A stretch of DNA of 32,871 nt. It comes from Puerhibacterium puerhi. GTDB lineage: Bacteria > Actinomycetota > Actinomycetes > Actinomycetales > Cellulomonadaceae. Of the stretch, positions 28,461-32,871 are shown piece after piece. The stretch is from assembly GCF_009846865.1 (NCBI RefSeq), contig NZ_WUWN01000031.1, positions 1-32,871 of the forward strand, in the 5' to 3' direction. Position 1 is the first letter of the stretch, and every line of letters starts with the position of its first letter. Under the pieces are notes generated by a model. The model had not been told where the DNA came from. It did not search any database and saw only the letters and a list, made by a program, of their open reading frames with translations. Position numbers and translations under genes: made by a program.

Positions 28461-30065
28461 TCACGCAGGTTCGCCCTCGGACGAACCCGTCGAGCGGCGC
28501 AGCACCTCCACCGCCCGGTCGGCGAGCTCCGACCCGGCCGAGCCGTACAGGTGGAAGACGGCGTCGGCGCCGTGGTGGCGCAGCTCGACGACGTCGTCGT
28601 CGTACCGCGCCACGGCCACCACCAGCCCCTCGAAGCCGGCCGCCTGCAGCCGGGCGAGCGCGATGAGGTTGGCCTTGTGGAACGGCATCGCCAGGACGGC
28701 GACGCGCACCGAGCCGGCCCGGCGCACCCGCAGCCAGAACTCGAGGTCGGTGGCGTCCGCCCGCACGACGTCGAAGCCGCGCGCGGCGAGCTCCTGCACC
28801 CGCCCGGGGTCGTGCTCGACGCCGAGCACGCGCAGGCCGTGCGCGCGCAGGCGCGCGCAGGTGGCGGAGCCGATGCGGCCGAGCCCCAGCACGATGGCGT
28901 CCGCGTGGCCGACGTCGACCAGCCGGTCCTCCGGGTGCAGGCGCTCCGCGTCGCGGACGGGCAGCAGCCGCGACAGCCGGCTGGCCAGCTCGACGCCGCG
29001 GCGGTTGACCACGGCGGCGACGACGAAGCTGAACGCCACGGCCAGCGCGACGACGGCCACCCACCGCTGCGGCAGCAGCCCTCCGGTGGCGCCGACGTCG
29101 ACCACGATGATGCCGAACTCCGAGAAGTTGGCCAGCACCAGCCCGGCCAGGAACGCGGTGCGCCGGCGCAGGCGCAGCAGCCACAGCAGGCCGGCGTACA
29201 GGGCCGCCTGCACCGGCAGCAGCACCAGGAGCAGCAGCGCCAGGCCGACGTCGGCGGGCGTCGGGACCCCGTGCAGCCCGATCTGCACGAAGAACGCCAC
29301 GAGCATGAGGTCCTTGAGGCTCAGCAGCGCCCGCGACAGGTCGCCGGCGCGGGGGTGCGGCGCGAGCAGCACGCCCATGAGCAGCGCCCCGACGTCGCCG
29401 ACGACGCCGACGGACTCGAAGAGCGCGTAGCCGGGCACGAGCGCGACGAGCACGCCCAGCAGGGCCTGCAGCTCGCCGTGGCCGACCCGGTCCCAGACGC
29501 GGTGGACCAGCCACGCGCCGGGCACCAGGGCGACGAGCGCGAGCGCCCAGGGGCTGGGGGCGCGGCCGCCGGCGGCGCTGAGGAACACGACCGCCGCCAC
29601 GTCCTGCGTCACCAGCACGCCGACGGCGATCCGCCCGTAGAGCGAGGCGGCGTCCGAGCGGTCCTCCAGCACCTTGACGACGAACACGGTCGAGGAGAAC
29701 GCGAGGGCGAACCCGACCAGGGCCAGGGCACCGGCGCCGTCGTCGGCGAGCAGGTGCGAGCCGAGCACCGCCAGGAGGCCGAGGAGCCCCATACCCGCGG
29801 CCGTGCTCAGCACCAGGTGCACCGTGGTGGTCAGCCAGATCTCCGGGCGCAGCAGCGAGCGCACGTCGAGCTTGAGGCCGATGGCGAACAGCAGCAGCGC
29901 GACGCCGATCTCCGCGACCGGGTCGAGGAAGGCGGGCTCCGCCACGCCGGCGGCGCCGAGCGCGAACCCCGCGCCGAGGTAGCCGACCAGCGGCGGGAGC
30001 CGCAGGAGCACGGCGAGCAGGCCCCCGGCGAACGCGGCGGCGAGGTAGAGCGCTGCGGTGGCCAT
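28461..30065 (-). CDS. CPA2-family cation/proton antiporter with TrkA-N (RCK) domain, KefB-like
   Basis: This 534-residue membrane transporter has a Na+/H+-exchanger-type core of about 12 helices (1-380). The core opens LYLAAAFAGGLLAVLLRLPPLVGYLGAG and carries FALAFSSTVFVVKVLEDRSD and GVLVTQDVAAVVF, signatures of KefB/C-like antiporters. A cytosolic Rossmann TrkA-N domain (about 405-520) begins ADAIVLGLGRIGSATCARL and has the nucleotide-binding GxGxxG motif. It probably exchanges K+ or Na+ for protons under nucleotide or redox control. GAGGGGGTGCC provides the ribosome-binding site of ATG 30065. It lies between secA and the glycosylase gene on the same strand, with its own likely promoter. 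Confidence 0.92.
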   Translation of the reverse strand: MATAALYLAAAFAGGLLAVLLRLPPLVGYLGAGFALGAAGVAEPAFLDPVAEIGVALLLFAIGLKLDVRSLLRPEIWLTTTVHLVLSTAAGMGLLGLLAVLGSHLLADDGAGALALVGFALAFSSTVFVVKVLEDRSDAASLYGRIAVGVLVTQDVAAVVFLSAAGGRAPSPWALALVALVPGAWLVHRVWDRVGHGELQALLGVLVALVPGYALFESVGVVGDVGALLMGVLLAPHPRAGDLSRALLSLKDLMLVAFFVQIGLHGVPTPADVGLALLLLVLLPVQAALYAGLLWLLRLRRRTAFLAGLVLANFSEFGIIVVDVGATGGLLPQRWVAVVALAVAFSFVVAAVVNRRGVELASRLSRLLPVRDAERLHPEDRLVDVGHADAIVLGLGRIGSATCARLRAHGLRVLGVEHDPGRVQELAARGFDVVRADATDLEFWLRVRRAGSVRVAVLAMPFHKANLIALARLQAAGFEGLVVAVARYDDDVVELRHHGADAVFHLYGSAGSELADRAVEVLRRSTGSSEGEPA

Positions 30066-30094
30066 GGCACCCCCTCGTGGCCGGCCCCGCTGCG

Positions 30095-30100
30095 ATCGTA
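30095..30100 (-). promoter_or_regulatory. -10 element of the antiporter gene
   Basis: TACGAT on the minus strand, 30 bases upstream of the start codon, is identical to the -10 of the CNNM operon. It predicts a short leader of about 23 nt. Confidence 0.45.
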
Positions 30101-30132
30101 GGACTGCGGCGGTGGCGGCGGGCGGGACCGCG

Positions 30133-30162
30133 CAGGGTCGTGGCGCGGAGGGTCGTGGCGCG
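30133..30162. repeat. perfect 15-bp tandem duplication
   Basis: AGGGTCGTGGCGCGG occurs twice with no spacer (30133-30147 and 30148-30162). It sits between the glycosylase stop and the antiporter promoter. It may be a recent slippage duplication or a double binding site about 35 bp upstream of the -10. Confidence 0.6.
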
Positions 30163-30168
30163 GCCCGG

Positions 30169-31566
30169 TCAGGCGGCGGGCACCGCCGCGGCGAGCTCCC
30201 CCGCGAGGTCGCCCGCCGGCTCGACCGCGACGTCGCCGAGGCCCAGCCAGCCCGCCAGGAGCCACAGCTCCGCGGCGAGGCGGCGCGCCGTGCGGCCCCG
30301 GTCCTGCGCCGCCAGGTGCGGTTCGGCGTGCGCGGACCGGACCCGCAGGACGCCCCCGCCCGCGGCGCGCCGGTCGGCCTTGAGGTCGACGCGTGCCGTG
30401 ACCCGCTCCCCCTCGAGGAAGGGCAGCACGTAGTAGCCGTGCACCCGCTTGGCCGCGGGCACGTAGATCTCGATGCGGTAGGTGGTGCCGAAGAGCTGCT
30501 CCAGCCGCGTGCGCTCGAACACCAGCGGGTCGAAGGGGCTGAGCAGGGCCGCACCGTCCGCGCGCCGCGGCAGGGCGGCGTCGCGGTGCAGGTACCACCC
30601 GCTGCCGGCGCCCTCGACCTCCACCGGCGTCAGCGTCCCGTCCTCGACGAGCTGCGGCAGCGCCTGCGTCACCAGGGCGTTGGTCCGCCCCCGGCGCAGC
30701 CGGAAGTAGTCGCGCATGTCCCGCACGGTGGCGACGCCGTGGGAGCGGGCGCCGATCTCCAGCAGCGCGCGCACGGCGTCGACGTCGTCGGGCGCGGGCG
30801 CCTCGAGCACGGCGCGCGGCAGCACCCGCTGCGGCAGGTCGTACAGCCGCTGGAACGCGGTGTCGCGGCCCGCGGCGACGACCTCGCCGGTGAAGAACAG
30901 GTACTCCAGGCAGCGGCGCGCGGCCGACCAGTTCCAGCCCCACTCCACCTTCTCCGGGCGGGCCGGGCCGCCCTGCTCCTCCAGCAGGGCCTGCACCTGG
31001 GCGGCGGTCACCGGGCCCCGCTCCGCGACGATGGCGCGCACGGCGGCGACCTCGGCCGGGTGCCGCTCGGGGGCGCTCGAGATGGACCCCCACGCGTGGT
31101 CGCGGTAGGCGCGGCGCCGCCACTCCAGCAGCGGCCACGTCTCGACCGGGACGAACGACGCCTCGTGCGCCCAGGCCTCGACCAGGCGACGTGGCGCGCG
31201 GCCGTGCAGCCGGTCGAGCAGCCCCACGTCGTACGGTCCCAGCCGCGAGTACAGCGGCACGAGGTGGGCGCGGGCCAGCACGTTGACCGAGTCGATCTGC
31301 AGCAGCCCGAGCCGCCGGACCGCGGCGGTGACCTGCCGCAGGCCGGGGCCGTCGACGCCGAGCGCCGGACGGGGCCGGTGCAGCCCCTGGGCCGCGAGCG
31401 CCACCCGGCGGGCCTGGGCCGCGCTCAGCCGCTCCGGGCGGCGCCGGCGCGGCAGCGGGCCGGCGGCCGTACGGGCGGCACCGGTGCGGGCGGCGGTCGT
31501 GCGGACGGCGGCCGTACGAGCAGAGGGCGTGCCAGCAGGGGGCGCCGGTGCGGTGTCCACGGTCAC
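30169..31566 (-). CDS. winged-helix DNA glycosylase, YcaQ/AlkX type (HTH_42)
   Basis: The 465-residue protein belongs to the HTH_42 family of crosslink-unhooking DNA glycosylases. The catalytic region reads RRLGLLQIDSVNVLARAHLVPLYSRLG, with the QxD motif at Gln90-Ile91-Asp92, typical of the YcaQ/AlkX subgroup (AlkZ has QxQ). Conserved EAWAHEASFVPV (about 129-140), YLFFTGEVV, PLVFERTRLEQLFGTTYRIEIY and VHGYYVLPFLEG segments follow. Residues 17-36 form an extra Ala/Thr/Arg low-complexity tail with near-repeated A-R-T units. The start is GTG 31566 without a Shine-Dalgarno sequence, CACGAT ending six bases upstream; GTG 31560 is an alternative. Confidence 0.9.
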   Translation of the reverse strand: MTVDTAPAPPAGTPSARTAAVRTTAARTGAARTAAGPLPRRRRPERLSAAQARRVALAAQGLHRPRPALGVDGPGLRQVTAAVRRLGLLQIDSVNVLARAHLVPLYSRLGPYDVGLLDRLHGRAPRRLVEAWAHEASFVPVETWPLLEWRRRAYRDHAWGSISSAPERHPAEVAAVRAIVAERGPVTAAQVQALLEEQGGPARPEKVEWGWNWSAARRCLEYLFFTGEVVAAGRDTAFQRLYDLPQRVLPRAVLEAPAPDDVDAVRALLEIGARSHGVATVRDMRDYFRLRRGRTNALVTQALPQLVEDGTLTPVEVEGAGSGWYLHRDAALPRRADGAALLSPFDPLVFERTRLEQLFGTTYRIEIYVPAAKRVHGYYVLPFLEGERVTARVDLKADRRAAGGGVLRVRSAHAEPHLAAQDRGRTARRLAAELWLLAGWLGLGDVAVEPAGDLAGELAAAVPAA

Positions 31567-31596
31567 TGGTCCATCGTGCCGCGCCCCGCCGACACG

Positions 31597-31631
31597 CGGC
31601 GGCCGCCCGCGCGGGGGGCGGGCGGCCGCCG
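31597..31631 (-). terminator. terminator after hpf
   Basis: A perfect 14-bp stem (31597-31610 with 31618-31631) closes a G-rich 7-nt loop, 30 bases after the hpf stop and just before the glycosylase start. Confidence 0.7.
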
Positions 31632-31660
31632 GGGTCGGAGCGCCGGCTCGAGGCCCGGGG

Positions 31661-32305
31661 TCAGGCGAGGGAGCCCACCGACCGGTTGCACTCGGCGTCG
31701 AGCTGGATGACGCCGTACGTCCAGCCCTGCCGGCGGTAGGCCACCGCGGGGCGGGTGGTCTCCTTGTCGATGAAGAGGAAGAAGTCGTGGCCCACGAGCT
31801 CCATCTGGTAGATCGCGTCGTCGAGCGTCATCGGCTCGGCGCTGTGCAGCTTCTGGCGGATCACCACGGGCGAGTCGCCGAGCTGGCGCTCCACCGCGTC
31901 GCCGTCGACCTCGAGGGGCGCGGGCGCCTCCTCCTCGGGCTGCGGCTCGGGGACGGTGTCCTCGGGGATCGCCTCGGCGGCCGCGACCACGTACGTGCGC
32001 CGGTGGTCCTTGCGGCGGTCGCGGTGCCGGCGCAGGCGCTCGATGAGCTTGTCCAAGGCGATGTCGAGGGCGCCGAAGCGGTCGTCCGCGGCGGCCTCCG
32101 CGCGGATGATCGGCCCCTTGGCGCGGACGGTGAGCTCGACGCGCTCGCGCACGTCCGCCAGACGCGGGTTGTTCTCCCGCGTCACCTCGACATCGACGCG
32201 CTGCGCGGCGGGCGCGAGCTGCGTCACCTTGGTCAGCTTGTCCTGCACGTGGTTGCGGAACCGGTCCGCGACCTCCGTGTGCCTGCCGACGACGACGATC
32301 TCCAT
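31661..32305 (-). CDS. hpf: ribosome hibernation-promoting factor, long form
   Basis: The 214-residue long HPF dimerises 70S ribosomes into inactive 100S particles in stationary phase. The N-terminal S30AE domain (1-100) begins MEIVVVGRHTEVADRF and contains RVDVEVTRENNPR. An acidic Pro/Glu linker follows (about 115-135). The C-terminal dimerisation domain (about 150-205) contains VVIRQKLHSAEPMTLDDAIYQMELVGHDFFLFID and AVAYRRQGWTYGVIQL. GGAG lies seven bases before ATG 32305. In mycobacteria the same gene sits between secA1 and comF, as here in outline. Leader elements are listed separately. Confidence 0.96.
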   Translation of the reverse strand: MEIVVVGRHTEVADRFRNHVQDKLTKVTQLAPAAQRVDVEVTRENNPRLADVRERVELTVRAKGPIIRAEAAADDRFGALDIALDKLIERLRRHRDRRKDHRRTYVVAAAEAIPEDTVPEPQPEEEAPAPLEVDGDAVERQLGDSPVVIRQKLHSAEPMTLDDAIYQMELVGHDFFLFIDKETTRPAVAYRRQGWTYGVIQLDAECNRSVGSLA

Positions 32306-32367
32306 CGTGGGTCTCCACTTCTGCGGGGCTGCCGCGGCGACGCGTGCAGCCGGCGTGCTGGGCTCGT

Positions 32368-32387
32368 GGCACCCTCTCGTGGGTGCC
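32368..32387 (-). promoter_or_regulatory. hairpin in the hpf leader
   Basis: GGCACCC (32368-32374) and GGGTGCC (32381-32387) pair perfectly around a 6-nt loop, about 60 bases before the hpf start. It may affect message stability or translation. Confidence 0.4.
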
Positions 32388-32462
32388 GGTACGCGGCACC
32401 ACCCCCCTAGGCGCCGGGCGCAGACCCGGACCTGTCGACGACCCCACCGGTGGGCCTCACCT

Positions 32463-32481
32463 GTGGGGATTCCCCACGCTA
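32463..32481 (-). promoter_or_regulatory. hpf promoter region with an overlapping 15-bp palindrome
   Basis: TAGCGT on the minus strand (32481-32476) is the best -10 for hpf. It overlaps a perfect palindrome GTGGGGATTCCCCAC (32463-32477) that covers the likely start site. No clear -35 is present. A repressor or stress regulator could bind here; the sequence is not the DosR or LexA consensus. Confidence 0.4.
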
Positions 32482-32496
32482 ACCCCCCTTCGCCTG

Positions 32497-32871
32497 CTAC
32501 GACACCGGTGGCGCGCCGGAGCCCCGCACGGCCTCGGCGCGGGGGCGCCGCTCGCCCGGGGCGGGCGTCGCGGCGAGCACGAGGGCGCCCAGGACGTCGG
32601 CCCCGGCAGCCTCCAGCGCGCGCTCGGCCGCGGCGAGCGTGGCGCCCGTCGTGACGACGTCGTCGAGCAGGAGGCATGCCGGCGTGCCCTGGCCGGCGGA
32701 CGCGGGCGACAGGCGCTGCCAGGCGCGCGGGGCCACGCGCACGACGGCGTTGCCGCCGCGGGCGCGGGCCCCGAGGCCCACCTGGTCGCGCCCGCCCCCG
32801 GGCCGGCGCAGCACGGGCGCGGGCAGCCCTCCGACGGCGCCCGCCACGGCCGTGGCGAGCGGGCCCAGGTG
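32497..32871 (-). CDS. comF: ComF-family phosphoribosyltransferase, 3' part
   Basis: The frame is open from the right window edge to TAG at 32497 (124 codons visible). The PRPP-binding motif CLLLDDVVTTGATLAAAERAL and the preceding RDQVGLGARARGG segment identify the ComF (amidophosphoribosyltransferase-like) family. The zinc-binding N-terminus lies outside the window. ComF is linked to DNA uptake in naturally competent bacteria, but its role in actinobacteria is unknown. It is transcribed toward hpf, with a gap of about 190 bases that carries the hpf promoter region. Confidence 0.93.
   Translation of the reverse strand, partial: HLGPLATAVAGAVGGLPAPVLRRPGGGRDQVGLGARARGGNAVVRVAPRAWQRLSPASAGQGTPACLLLDDVVTTGATLAAAERALEAAGADVLGALVLAATPAPGERRPRAEAVRGSGAPPVS

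Noticed and set aside
32463-32477. DosR or LexA box upstream of hpf
   Set aside because: The palindrome GTGGGGATTCCCCAC does not match either consensus.
32306-32496. GGGAAT hexamer upstream of hpf as a second SigR promoter
   Set aside because: No GTT occurs at the required 18-base spacing.

Overview
This window comes from a very GC-rich actinobacterium, most likely of the Cellulomonas type (Micrococcales). The composition is uniformly GC-rich and GTG starts are frequent. The genes are actinobacterial hallmarks: a 2-oxoglutarate dehydrogenase E1 fused to its own succinyltransferase domain (Kgd/OdhA), the SigR-RsrA thiol-stress pair, the 24-residue ribosomal protein bL37, a DUF6912 gene, an Ssd/CpaE-type ATPase and an Rv3235-family gene. 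No transposase, CRISPR array, tRNA or rRNA was seen. This is a chromosomal core region.

Layout. 1-5426: an N-terminal gene fragment with its promoter and a structured leader, two overlapping CNNM/CBS membrane proteins (minus), and a divergent OmpR-type response regulator with its histidine kinase (plus). 5427-9711: kgd and a strong terminator. 9769-11833: a divergent aldo/keto reductase and aldose epimerase. 11947-14305: an SGNH-fold protein that lacks its catalytic residues, a DinB-family protein, a DUF4097 protein and bL37. 14364-19633: rsrA and sigR (minus), facing DoxX, aroA, rsgA and hisN (plus). 19644-22426: DUF6912, a 6C-family small RNA with three C-rich hairpins, the Ssd/CpaE-like ATPase and a SAF (CpaB-like) protein. 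22582-25303: a 69-residue helix-turn-helix protein, a conserved Sm-like protein, a membrane LysM protein preceded by tandem 10-bp iterons, and an Rv3235-family protein. 25327-32871: secA, a cation/proton antiporter, a YcaQ-type DNA glycosylase, long-form hpf and the 3' part of comF.

The order sigR/rsrA, aroA, rsgA, Rv3235-like, secA, hpf, comF matches the arrangement around sigH, aroA, secA1, hpf and comF in mycobacteria. That synteny predicts lpqB-mtrB-mtrA just beyond the right edge (inference).

The most interesting signals are regulatory. They are a three-loop 6C RNA beside ssd, with several nearby genes whose ribosome-binding regions carry G5-G6 tracts that could pair with its loops; a run of 10-bp direct repeats beside a BldC-like HTH gene; a textbook SigR promoter in front of sigR; a 22-bp direct repeat between the CNNM genes and the two-component system; and palindromes at the hpf and DUF6912 starts. 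Several genes have a -10 element 7-8 bases before the start codon and appear to be leaderless.
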